DNA of 64,000 bases, taken from Lachancea mirantina. Its lineage: Eukaryota; Ascomycota; Saccharomycetes; Saccharomycetales; Saccharomycetaceae. The stretch spans positions 1,426,001 through 1,490,000 of the forward strand of contig LT598469.1 of the NCBI GenBank assembly GCA_900074745.1, read 5' to 3'. This document shows, in pieces, positions 28,094-37,139 of the stretch. The notes under the pieces were generated by a model. It saw only the letters and a list, made by a program, of their open reading frames with translations, was not told where the DNA came from and did no database searches. The position numbers and the translations under genes are program-made. The stretch's first letter is position 1, and each line of letters opens with the position of its first letter.

Positions 28094-28847
28094 TCCTAAC
28101 TAACGTCGAAACGGGGTGTTCAGTTTTGTCTTCTTGTCCTTGTTCTTGTTCTTAATCTAAGATGCCACCCTGTACTCTATCAAGTCTCAACTCTCCTTAT
28201 ATAGTAGTGAATTCAAAAAATTTTCAGCTCCTTAGGTAAGCAACACGAAAACCTCACTTGACTGTGAAGGCTAGAAGGAATTTTTTGGTCACATGGTACA
28301 ATTGACAATATCCGAAGGAGGCTGAAAGGGATGTGGCTGTTAGTTGGCTTGAGGCTGGTGGAAAGCGTCGCGGTGGCCTAATAAGCATCGCCGTGTAAAC
28401 CCGAAGTGCTTCCTTCGTGGACTAGTTGTATGTGCTAAACCCGGACACAATACTTTAGTCTCTTGGCATACGACAAAAAAATACGTGTCCTTTTGAAATT
28501 CACGTCTGATTTGGTCGTGTTCTAAAAATGCTCAACAGGTGCTATTCGGCAGCTGGCATTAGTTGAAACTTGTTAAAAGTTTATTTGTTGATTGTAGGCT
28601 AGTTTGAGGCGCCGTTTCTGTTCATGAAGCCGTTAGGTACTTTGCATGAAAATTGAGTTTCTACAATAGAAGAGTAGGCCAAACGTAAAAAGCAGCTGGC
28701 AGACAATAATTCAAAGTTCAAAAGTCAGCAGAGCGGTAAATGTATCTGAAAACAAGGCGCACATTTCACTGGCCAATGGTTCTCGACCACATAAACAGAA
28801 AAAAGTCACTTTATCCGCTTTCGTTTGTAGTTCACCCTGTGAATGAA
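28094..28847. other. HAC1 promoter and 5' UTR / REX2 3' flank
   Basis: About 0.75 kb. The TATA box (TATATAA on the minus strand) is at 28197-28203, and the UTR pairing element is at 28101-28129. No gene is seen in the rest. Confidence 0.5.
28101..28129 (-). promoter_or_regulatory. HAC1: HAC1 5' UTR element complementary to the intron
   Basis: Two UTR blocks (TTTCGACGTTA at 28101-28111 and ACAAAACTG at 28121-28129 on the mRNA strand) are exact complements of intron sequence at 27332-27342 and 27322-27330, in the right order for one interrupted duplex. The first block ends 7 nt before the ATG. In S. cerevisiae a comparable pairing blocks translation of unspliced mRNA. Confidence 0.85.
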
Positions 28848-29846
28848 TTATTTTAATCTCTGCTTTTTGCAAGGCTCATTGTTCGAAGATTTGCCCTTCT
28901 CACAGTTTGAACTAGCGATTTCTGCTAATTTCTTTTTAGGTTGTTTAGCAATGGTCTTGGCCGCATCTTTAACAGCAGTTTTCAGTGATTCGGCAGTCGA
29001 CGCGGCAGCAGTCGCGGCGTCGGCTGCTCGCTCAGCCTCGAGTTCCTTGTCGCGCTTTTCGACGAACGCTTGCGTCTCATCGCTATCTTTCAAATAGTTA
29101 TTTTGATACCATCTCAGCTGCGCAATGCTTTCTAATATATCTGATTTCGCTGTGTGCGCAGCCTTTTTCTTGGGGAAAACAGAAGCGAGCGGAGCATTAT
29201 GGCGGAAACACACCTCCATAATGGTGCTTACGTCGATGATCCTGTAAAAGAGATGCTGCGTCACCTTTGGAAACTCGCGTAGCATGAAGAGACGGTCCAT
29301 ATGTACCGAATTTCCCGCCAGAATTCCCTTCCGCTCGTCTGGGATGTACTTTTTGATGTAGTCCAGCAGCTCTGCCTCTACCTGCTTCCGCGTCTTCAGA
29401 CTCGCTAAAACTTTATCCGTCAAACCACTCGAACCGTGGTGGTCTGTGCACCACTCGTCCATTTTGTCCATCACGTCAGCTCCATAGTGCACTACGCTTT
29501 CATATCCCTCTTCATCAATGATATTGAGATTTCCGTCTGTGATAATACAACAAATTTCAATAATGTGATCGTTTACATGGTCTAAACCAGTCATTTCACA
29601 GTCGATCCAAACGATTGGTTTAAATAGTTTTGTCTTAGCACTAACGGCGTCGGAGCTGGCCGCTCCGTTAAGTGATGAGCTTTGGCTGTCTTTGGTTTCG
29701 CTCATTCTGGGCTTAAGGTAGGGATTGGAACTTCTGAACGAAGAGATAGGTCGCAAAAAGTTTCTTGGACTATTGAAATGCTGAGAACGTGCTTTGAATA
29801 AGCAGCGAACAACCGAAGACTTAGCTGTTTGCGTTCGACTAAACAT
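28848..29846 (-). CDS. REX2: mitochondrial oligoribonuclease / 3'-5' exonuclease Rex2
   Basis: The 332-residue protein is a DEDDh exonuclease of the oligoribonuclease family (Rex2, YLR059C). Exo I is VWIDCEMTGLD, Exo II is ILAGNSVHMDRLFM, and Exo III includes AAHTAKSDILESIAQLRWY with the H-x4-D pattern. The N-terminal about 48 residues are basic and Ser/Arg-rich (MFSRTQTAKSSVVRCLFK), typical of a mitochondrial presequence. A second Met at about 48 (MSETKDSQ) could give a cytosolic or nuclear form. The enzyme degrades short RNA and DNA oligonucleotides and helps maintain mtDNA. The C-terminal tail is Ala/Lys-rich and longer than the catalytic core needs. Confidence 0.95.
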   Translation of the reverse strand: MFSRTQTAKSSVVRCLFKARSQHFNSPRNFLRPISSFRSSNPYLKPRMSETKDSQSSSLNGAASSDAVSAKTKLFKPIVWIDCEMTGLDHVNDHIIEICCIITDGNLNIIDEEGYESVVHYGADVMDKMDEWCTDHHGSSGLTDKVLASLKTRKQVEAELLDYIKKYIPDERKGILAGNSVHMDRLFMLREFPKVTQHLFYRIIDVSTIMEVCFRHNAPLASVFPKKKAAHTAKSDILESIAQLRWYQNNYLKDSDETQAFVEKRDKELEAERAADAATAAASTAESLKTAVKDAAKTIAKQPKKKLAEIASSNCEKGKSSNNEPCKKQRLK

Positions 29847-30518
29847 TACCTACATATTTCGATTTTATCAGTATTTGGTTCATGAAAAAGATTCGCATTG
29901 TTTCTAAATCAAGCTAATAAAACCGGAAACACCACGAAGCCCAATAACGGTCATCTGCAGATTTAATAATGTAGTTACGTTAACTTAGCTTTCGCTTGAA
30001 ATTTCCATTAACTTCTACCGAGTTACAGGAGATGTGGCCCCATTAATTGGATATTCTTCACTAAAGCAAAATTTTAAATCGCCAAGGCAGCTAAAAAGTG
30101 GATCTGTTTCTTCAATTACATCAATTGAGTTTTCAAGTATTTTTAAAAAACTAAATCAAGTAACCACAATCATTTCTATGGCATCTTTTGTTCGTTTTCC
30201 CTTTTTGATTCTTTCACGGTTCGATGTCAACCTTTCACAGGCCTTGTAGACAATAAAGGTAGAAAAGATCCGGAATACACTAAACCCATATAATATTGTC
30301 AAAAGTAAGAGCAACCCTCGCCAGTGAAAAGGAGTCGTAAGGGCGAACGTTGGAGTCAGATTGTAATACTCATATCCAGTTTTTGCTGCTACCATAACTG
30401 TTGCAGTCTTGATTTTCAAAGTTTTGGTCTCGATTGCGATAGCTGAGTTATTCAACTTATCCTACCCACAAAAGCTAAAACCCGAGTTAAAACTAACTCT
30501 TTCGTGTTCCCTGGGGTA
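29847..30518. other. REX2 / RIM15 divergent region
   Basis: About 0.67 kb of AT-rich DNA. It contains one questionable minus-strand frame (30156-30395). No clear RIM15 promoter element is recognised. Confidence 0.4.
30156..30395 (-). CDS. possible 79-residue single-pass membrane protein (doubtful)
   Basis: From the ATG at 30395 the frame encodes 79 residues with one strong hydrophobic span (RGLLLLLTILYGFSVFRIFS, about 26-45). A Lys/Arg-rich tail (NRERIKKGKRTKD) follows that would lie on the positive-inside face. The frame continues upstream only by a TTG. It lies in the REX2-RIM15 divergent spacer, with its start about 120 bp from the RIM15 ATG. No similarity is recognised. It may be a chance open frame; the combination of a clean span and basic tail is the only support. 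Confidence 0.25.
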   Translation of the reverse strand: MVAAKTGYEYYNLTPTFALTTPFHWRGLLLLLTILYGFSVFRIFSTFIVYKACERLTSNRERIKKGKRTKDAIEMIVVT

Positions 30519-33500
30519 ATGAATGATAGCAACTCAGGTTGTGATAGAAAAGAGGGGGAATGTTGGGATGAACAGGCCAGAAATCAGGCAGATTGGAGTA
30601 GCAAAAGGTCATCGAGTTCCTCTTCGTCTAGTGCTTCATTGGCTTACGATGAATATTTAAAAGTCGCAACCGACAAAAGTCTGAGCATTTTACTGGAACT
30701 TGACATGAACGGCAAAGTGAAGTATTTGAGCTCGATATGGGAAAAAGTCGTGGGTACAAAGAGAGATCTGCTCGTGGGACAATCCATAAGCGATTTTATC
30801 ATGGGCAATGAAAACGACAAATCGGTGTTTTACAGGGCAGTTGATTTGATGGTGCGACAGGACTGTAGCTACAGAGTGCGATTTATGGCTGAAACGGGGC
30901 CGTTGCGTGAGGCTAAAAGAGAAGCTGACATCGACAGCAATAAGGATAATTTTGATGATAATGGCAATGATAATGACAATAGTGATGGTGAAACTGGGAG
31001 CGATGGCGGCGTAAAGCTCTCTCGGCAGCGAAATTCTAAGTTTTGTGAGGGAGTTATAGAACTGGAGGGGCAAGGAACGGTGATATACAACAAAAATCTT
31101 CCAAGCCACTCGATGTGGATCTTGAAACCTTTTTTCGAGATAGACGAGATGGATAATTTACCCCAGCATTTGGTTGAAAGACTCGGTTTTGGAGCGGCCA
31201 TTTTCTCGCACTATCTATCAGAAATCGAGGAAGAGATGGTTTTGCATGAGGCTGATCTCCCCACTCCTAAGACCGAATTGTGTCGTGTGTGCGATTCTCC
31301 AGTACCGGCTTGGTGGCTGGAAACGCACTCGGAACTATGCATTTTTGAGCATACATTGGAAAGCAACGTGCAATTTTTGCACGACGAACTGGTTGAAAGA
31401 AAGGGACGAATAGAGCACATTGTTTCTTCCCTCACCACGAAAGATGTTAAAACGTTGAATTATAGAGGGCTTCCATTACCCTCACTGAATAGCTCTGATG
31501 CTCAAATAGTTGAGGTGGTGAAAACTGAGGGGGAACCCGTTTTGCAGATCAACACCGGCAAATTGGATGTTATCCGGTCGCTCAATAATTTATCGGAGCT
31601 TTGCGATAGTGCCATAAACATAAATACCAGTGAACTCAGCACCAATCTTTCAGATAGCACTCTTTTCAATGCGCAGCCGTCAGGCGATTACGATTTTTCT
31701 CCCAAGACGAAGGAGAATATCGAGCAGGTCAATAACTGGGGCACAGCACTTGATTTCTCTGAAATTGCAGATCCAGGATTAAAGCTCTTTTCGGAGGACA
31801 CCATGTATTTAGCCCACGAGAAGGTGGAAGCGTTATTGCGGCTTGATAATACTATGAAATATTCCCTGAAGATAAAAAGAGAAATAGACAACTTAGTCCT
31901 AATGCTCATAGGTGAGAAGCTCGAAAGTAACAGAATTAATGCGCTTGGGTCACCTCCATTTGACGCTTTGCGCCGTAGCGCAATGGGAGAAGAGGAAGAA
32001 GGGGAACTTGGTCAAAAAATGAGTACGTTTAGAAATGATTCAACGTCCAAAATTGCATCTCCTCTTCCCCAGAGGCCCCCGAGCGGAATATTTGCAAAAC
32101 CTTACGTCAACTACGATGAAACGAAACCAAAGGATGGAGATTCAATTGTTAAAGAAGATTCAGCGTCGCCTTTAAAAGTTTTAGCAGCAACGTCTGAGGA
32201 TCTTTGCAGAAACTATCCCACATTTTCAGGAGAAGATCTTGATGAACAAAAATCCTCTGTTGACGATATTCCAACATTGTCTGTTCCTCCCTCTCAGGGA
32301 TACCCTAAATTGAATAACAATCTTGGAATGACACCAATGAGGGGTTCTCCTTTGCTCTCATTCAACTTCAACACACCTCTATCATCACTTCATAGAAACA
32401 GTGCTTCAAAATCGCAATCCATCACGCTAGATCGATCACCGATAACATCTCCTTTCGCCACAGCTTCTGACTGCTTGACGCCAGAAATTCATTTAAATTC
32501 GGGAGTTCCGAAGCAGCCGTTATCACCTTTGCTGCTTGCCACTAACCAAGCTAAATCTACACCGCCCAGTATCAAAGACTATGATATTTTGAAGCCTATA
32601 AGCAAGGGCGCTTACGGGAGCGTTTACCTGGCTAAGAGACGATTAACTGGCGAATACTATGCTGTCAAGGTTCTGAAGAAATCTGACATGATCGCCAAAA
32701 ATCAAGTGACGAATGTTAAATCTGAGCGTGCCATAATGATGGTTCAGAGCAACAAGTCGTATGTTGCGAAACTATTCGCGACGTTTCAAAACAAGGGCAA
32801 TCTTTTCCTTGTAATGGAGTATCTGAGTGGTGGCGATCTCTCTACCCTGATAAAAATGATGGGCTGTCTGCCAAATCAGTGGGCAAAACAATACATCAGC
32901 GAAGTCATTTATGGCGTCAATGATATGCATCAAAATGGAATAATACACCATGACTTAAAGCCAGACAATCTTTTGATTGATGCTAAAGGCCACGTCAAAT
33001 TAACCGATTTTGGGCTATCCAGAATGGGTTTGGTAAGACGTCACCAGGGAATTCAGAGGCAATCGACTCATTCTTCCAGCAGAAAAAATAGTATCGTTTC
33101 GGAGGAAGCTAGCCCCTTGAACTTTGTCAAGCGTCATACACGGACCGATTCACCGCATTCCATTCCCAGCATTGAAAACTCAATGAATAAAAAGGAAAGG
33201 TCTGAGTCAAACTCAAGCTCTCAATCTGCTCTGGATGTTCCTCATCTCAATCGATCTGCCTCTCAGGTGTCTTTCTCGATGTTGGACGTCTCAAGGTCTG
33301 GATCACCGCAGCCGCTTTTCATGCATAGGCGTACAAGCTCAAGCGTTTCTGACATGTACGACAGCGGAAATCCAGACTATGCTCTGTTCCACCCGGAAGA
33401 TTCGCGAACGGATAAAAAGTTCTTCGGTACACCGGACTATTTCGCCCCCGAAACCATTGAGGGCTCTGGAGAAAGCGTCGTCTGCGACTGGTGGTCTGTG

Positions 33501-35060
33501 GGGTGCATGCTTTTTGAATTTTTGCTCGGATATCCACCATTTCATGCTCCAACTGTCGAAGAGGTTTTCAGCAACATATTAAGTGGAAATATACTGTGGC
33601 CCGAGTTTTCAAGCGAGGAAGAGGAACGGGAACAACTTTCCCCTGAAGCGAAAGATCTCATAAAGAAATTGCTCGTCAATGACCCGCAAAAAAGGTTAGG
33701 GGCTAACGGTTTTGACGAAATACGTCAGCATCCTTACTTCGAAGGTACAGATTGGGATAATATTTATGACGAGGATCCATCGTTTGTTCCTACCGTGGAA
33801 AATCCGGAAAGCACAGATTATTTTGACCTTCGTGGAGCAGCACTGGAAGATCTTAGTGATCCGGAGGAAGGGCTTCCTGGAGTGTCTGGTGATGTCAGTC
33901 CACCAGCGGGGATAAGGCAGGGGAGTGACCAGAATAGTGGAGCCAGCACCCCTGGTCAGAAAATGACAGTTGCTTCAGTGCTCGAAGGAGTAGGCCAGGA
34001 CATGGGCAGTAATCATAGCTCTCCGACTACGAGGTATATTCCTCTCGCTATACCTCCTCACTTGAGAGAAAGACGTGTAAGCAAACTGAACGAGCTACAA
34101 ACGGAGTTTGGCTCTTTTAATTTTAGAAATCTACCCGCTTTAGACAAAGCAAACAAGGATGCCATCAACAGGTTGAAGAGCGAGCATATTGCCGATCATC
34201 ATCATAATCGAAGTTCAACAGCATCTCTCTCAAGTTCATCTTCAGAAATGTCAGGGAAGACGAGAAACGAAAAATTGGGCCTTTTAGGGTCACCAGGGTC
34301 TAGAGAATCTGCCTGCCTGCACTTGCATTCGCCCAGCCGTAGAGGTAGCGAAGATCGCGGCAATGCTTCTCGAAGGTCAATAGGCGACCACAGTCCTCTG
34401 ACTCCATCGTCTGCGCACGAAATGATCGAATCTCCATCATTACTCAAATTCAAGTCCCCTACTTGGACGGCCGCTGCATCGTCGAGGAGCCGTCTTCATT
34501 CAAGAACGTCTTCCATAAGGTCTGTACCCAACGAAACTCTTACTGATGATGATGACAAGCTGTCCACGCTATCACGGTCAGAAGGTCCCCGCGGAGCCAA
34601 ACGCACCGCTCGTCGCAGCTCTTCAGGTTCTGGTCCCTGTGTCGAAAACTTAGACGTCTTGATCTGCGAGCCTATTCCAATCCATCGATACAAGCTTACG
34701 AAAGACTTAGAGGGTCTGGGCTGTTCTGTAATGAGCGTCGGCGATGGAGACGAGATGGTCAGAAGAGCTACTAGCGGAGTTAAGTTTGATCTTATTTTCA
34801 CCGCTTTGAAACTACCCAAACTTGGTGCTGTCGATATCGTCCGCCTGCTACGTAACACCAACAGTATTAATTGCAAGACGCCTATCATGGCAGTGACAGG
34901 CTATTATCATGAAGCACAGCAAGCCGGAGTTTTCGACGATGTCTTAGAGAGACCTGTGGATAGGGAACATTTACGAAGGCTCTTATTAAAATTTTCTATC
35001 AGAAAGCCACCTTTCCCGGAGGACTCCATGAGCAGTGATACGGACATCGATCTATCCTGA
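30519..35060 (+). CDS. RIM15: Rim15 PAS/zinc-finger/AGC kinase
   Basis: The ATG at 30519 gives 1513 residues; the frame extends 15 nt upstream only via GTG. Domains in order: a PAS-like region (about 50-125); a C2HC zinc finger with C255, C258, H270 and C274; a long linker with Ser-Pro sites; a Greatwall-class AGC kinase starting YDILKPISKGAYGSVYLAKR (about 686); and a C-terminal response-regulator-like domain (about 1377-1494). The kinase has a roughly 135-residue Ser-rich insert between DFGLS (about 830) and FFGTPDYFAPE (about 968), the hallmark of this class. The catalytic motif reads HHD instead of HRD. Rim15 (YFL033C) integrates TORC1, PKA and Pho85 signals to start quiescence through Igo1/2. 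The receiver lacks the phospho-acceptor Asp (see findings). Confidence 0.96.
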   Translation: MNDSNSGCDRKEGECWDEQARNQADWSSKRSSSSSSSSASLAYDEYLKVATDKSLSILLELDMNGKVKYLSSIWEKVVGTKRDLLVGQSISDFIMGNENDKSVFYRAVDLMVRQDCSYRVRFMAETGPLREAKREADIDSNKDNFDDNGNDNDNSDGETGSDGGVKLSRQRNSKFCEGVIELEGQGTVIYNKNLPSHSMWILKPFFEIDEMDNLPQHLVERLGFGAAIFSHYLSEIEEEMVLHEADLPTPKTELCRVCDSPVPAWWLETHSELCIFEHTLESNVQFLHDELVERKGRIEHIVSSLTTKDVKTLNYRGLPLPSLNSSDAQIVEVVKTEGEPVLQINTGKLDVIRSLNNLSELCDSAININTSELSTNLSDSTLFNAQPSGDYDFSPKTKENIEQVNNWGTALDFSEIADPGLKLFSEDTMYLAHEKVEALLRLDNTMKYSLKIKREIDNLVLMLIGEKLESNRINALGSPPFDALRRSAMGEEEEGELGQKMSTFRNDSTSKIASPLPQRPPSGIFAKPYVNYDETKPKDGDSIVKEDSASPLKVLAATSEDLCRNYPTFSGEDLDEQKSSVDDIPTLSVPPSQGYPKLNNNLGMTPMRGSPLLSFNFNTPLSSLHRNSASKSQSITLDRSPITSPFATASDCLTPEIHLNSGVPKQPLSPLLLATNQAKSTPPSIKDYDILKPISKGAYGSVYLAKRRLTGEYYAVKVLKKSDMIAKNQVTNVKSERAIMMVQSNKSYVAKLFATFQNKGNLFLVMEYLSGGDLSTLIKMMGCLPNQWAKQYISEVIYGVNDMHQNGIIHHDLKPDNLLIDAKGHVKLTDFGLSRMGLVRRHQGIQRQSTHSSSRKNSIVSEEASPLNFVKRHTRTDSPHSIPSIENSMNKKERSESNSSSQSALDVPHLNRSASQVSFSMLDVSRSGSPQPLFMHRRTSSSVSDMYDSGNPDYALFHPEDSRTDKKFFGTPDYFAPETIEGSGESVVCDWWSVGCMLFEFLLGYPPFHAPTVEEVFSNILSGNILWPEFSSEEEEREQLSPEAKDLIKKLLVNDPQKRLGANGFDEIRQHPYFEGTDWDNIYDEDPSFVPTVENPESTDYFDLRGAALEDLSDPEEGLPGVSGDVSPPAGIRQGSDQNSGASTPGQKMTVASVLEGVGQDMGSNHSSPTTRYIPLAIPPHLRERRVSKLNELQTEFGSFNFRNLPALDKANKDAINRLKSEHIADHHHNRSSTASLSSSSSEMSGKTRNEKLGLLGSPGSRESACLHLHSPSRRGSEDRGNASRRSIGDHSPLTPSSAHEMIESPSLLKFKSPTWTAAASSRSRLHSRTSSIRSVPNETLTDDDDKLSTLSRSEGPRGAKRTARRSSSGSGPCVENLDVLICEPIPIHRYKLTKDLEGLGCSVMSVGDGDEMVRRATSGVKFDLIFTALKLPKLGAVDIVRLLRNTNSINCKTPIMAVTGYYHEAQQAGVFDDVLERPVDREHLRRLLLKFSIRKPPFPEDSMSSDTDIDLS

Positions 35061-35243
35061 CGACCTCATGCTGATGGTTTAACCTCGAGATGCTTAAGCG
35101 ATGAGATAGGTCACGTGAATAATTTTGTTCATGTTTAAAATTTTTAAAGTGATGGAATCGTAATACTTAGAGTCGTCGGATTCGAAGTTCCCAAGGTTCT
35201 TGATATAACTGCAGGGTTCAAAGAACTGATTCTTCTCCGAAAA

Positions 35244-37031
35244 ATGCCTACCGTTTCTGTGAACAAGCAAGAACTGTTCGATCTGCTAGGGAAGAATTAC
35301 GAAACGAAGGAGTTCGACGAACTTTGTTTCGAATTTGGCATTGAACTAGATGAAGACACTACTGAGGAAGCTTTAAAACTCAATGAGGAACCTCAGCTAA
35401 AGATTGAAATTGGCGCGAATAGATATGACCTTCTTTGTATTGAGGGTATTGCGCAGGCGTTGAATGAATTTCTGGGCCGGAACGAAGCTCCTGTTTACAA
35501 GCTCAGCGAACCAACGACAAAACTCATTATCGACAAATCAGTCGAGCAAGTGAGGTCTTATGCCGCCGCCGCAATTTTGAGGAACATAACATTTACTCCG
35601 GAAAACTACCAATCGTTCATTGCATTGCAAGACAAGCTACACTCTAATCTGTGCAGAAACAGAACTCTAGTCGCCATAGGTACCCATGATTTGGACACCG
35701 TTGAGGGCCCTTTCCACTACAGAGGCATTCCTCCCAAAGACATCAAATTTGTTCCTTTGAATCAAACCAGAGAATTTCGTGGAGATGAATTGATCGAGTT
35801 TTACAAACAACCTGAGCAGAAAAATAACATTGGCCGGTTTGTGCACATCATTGAAGACTCACCTGTTTACCCAGTCATTTCTGATGCAAAGGGAACTGTT
35901 TGCTCCTTGCCTCCCTTGATAAACTCTGAGCACTCCAAAATTTCTTTGAATACAAAGAATGTGTTGATTGAATGTACAGCTACCGACAAGACAAAACTTG
36001 ACATAGTCATCAACCAAATGGTTGCCATGTTTTCGCGATACTGTGAAAATGAGTTTGTTATCGAACCACTCGAAATTGTTTCAGAATTCAACAATCAATC
36101 TAGAACAACACCAAATTGCGCTTCTAAAATGATGTCTGTTTCTGTTGATTACATCAATTCTTGTCTTGGCTTGAAACAAGAGCCTTCTGACATTTGCAAA
36201 TGTTTGTCGAAAATGGCATTGCAAGCCAGCCCCGATTCTAAAGATCATGGTGCTATTCAGGTTGCTATCCCCATCACTAGACCTGACATTCTACATCCAT
36301 GTGACATAATGGAAGATGCCGCCATTGGCTATGGGTACAACAAACTACCAAAAGGAGAGAAGCTTTCAAACGCCAACTTTGTTGCAGCGCCACTACCTAT
36401 AAATAGGGTTTCAGACATCTTTAGAATTGCTTCTTCGCAAGCATCTTGGCTTGAGGTCTTACCATTGACCTTGTGCTCACACGACGAAAACTTCAAATAC
36501 CTAAGAGTTGAGGATGATGGCACAAAAGCTGTTAAGCTTGCTAACCCCAAAACTTTAGAATATCAAGTTGTGAGGACGTCTCTCCTTCCAGGCCTATTGA
36601 AGACCGTCAAGGAGAACAGGAAGCATTCTCTCCCCATTAAGGTTTTTGAAACTGGAGACGTTGTTTTCAAGAATGCAGAACTAGAACGCAAAGCATTCAA
36701 CGAACGTCACTGGGGTGCCGTTTACGTTGGAAAGACATCCGGCTTCGAGATCATCCAAGGATTACTGGGTAAGATAATGCAAACTTTCAGAACCCCATGG
36801 ATCTCTGACTTCGGTAAGAGCAGCAGCACAAGAGGTTACTGGATTGAACAAGATGAATCACAAGCTACATTCTTCCCTGGAAGAGGCGCTAAGGTTATGT
36901 TTAGACAAAAAGAAGGTCAACCAGCTAAACAGATTGGCTACCTTGGTGTCATCCATCCTGAGGTTATGAACAACTTTGATGTTCCTTTTGCGGGCTCCTA
37001 TGTCGAGCTAAATGCGGAGGTCTTTCTGTGA
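35244..37031 (+). CDS. FRS1: phenylalanyl-tRNA synthetase beta subunit, cytosolic
   Basis: The 595-residue protein matches eukaryotic/archaeal PheRS beta (Frs1, YLR060W; length the same as I recall for S. cerevisiae). The start [19 protein letters not shown] is the usual N-terminal domain. The B3/B4 tRNA-editing region spans about 90-270 ([20 protein letters not shown]). The B5 DNA-fold domain follows, with [23 protein letters not shown]. The C-terminal catalytic-like module carries [19 protein letters not shown] and ends in [10 protein letters not shown]. With the alpha subunit it forms the heterotetramer that charges tRNA-Phe. GTCACGTG lies about 130 bp upstream. It is on the same strand as RIM15 and converges with MIL1. 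Confidence 0.97.
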   Translation: MPTVSVNKQELFDLLGKNYETKEFDELCFEFGIELDEDTTEEALKLNEEPQLKIEIGANRYDLLCIEGIAQALNEFLGRNEAPVYKLSEPTTKLIIDKSVEQVRSYAAAAILRNITFTPENYQSFIALQDKLHSNLCRNRTLVAIGTHDLDTVEGPFHYRGIPPKDIKFVPLNQTREFRGDELIEFYKQPEQKNNIGRFVHIIEDSPVYPVISDAKGTVCSLPPLINSEHSKISLNTKNVLIECTATDKTKLDIVINQMVAMFSRYCENEFVIEPLEIVSEFNNQSRTTPNCASKMMSVSVDYINSCLGLKQEPSDICKCLSKMALQASPDSKDHGAIQVAIPITRPDILHPCDIMEDAAIGYGYNKLPKGEKLSNANFVAAPLPINRVSDIFRIASSQASWLEVLPLTLCSHDENFKYLRVEDDGTKAVKLANPKTLEYQVVRTSLLPGLLKTVKENRKHSLPIKVFETGDVVFKNAELERKAFNERHWGAVYVGKTSGFEIIQGLLGKIMQTFRTPWISDFGKSSSTRGYWIEQDESQATFFPGRGAKVMFRQKEGQPAKQIGYLGVIHPEVMNNFDVPFAGSYVELNAEVFL

Positions 37032-37139
37032 AATGTTTTGATATAATTTAATAAACCATATTATATAAATGCCTCTAGGGACATGTCGAATCTAAAGGTG
37101 TAAACGATCTATCATGTACTAAATGCAATGTTAAGCCCT

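Noticed and set aside
35110-35200. GTCACGTG followed by AT-rich DNA as a point centromere
   Set aside because: The CDEI-like motif and AT-rich stretch are present, but no CDEIII (TCCGAA core with flanking pattern) follows. The position fits the FRS1 promoter. Other CACGTG sites (7045, 16075, 54405, 57744) fail the same test.
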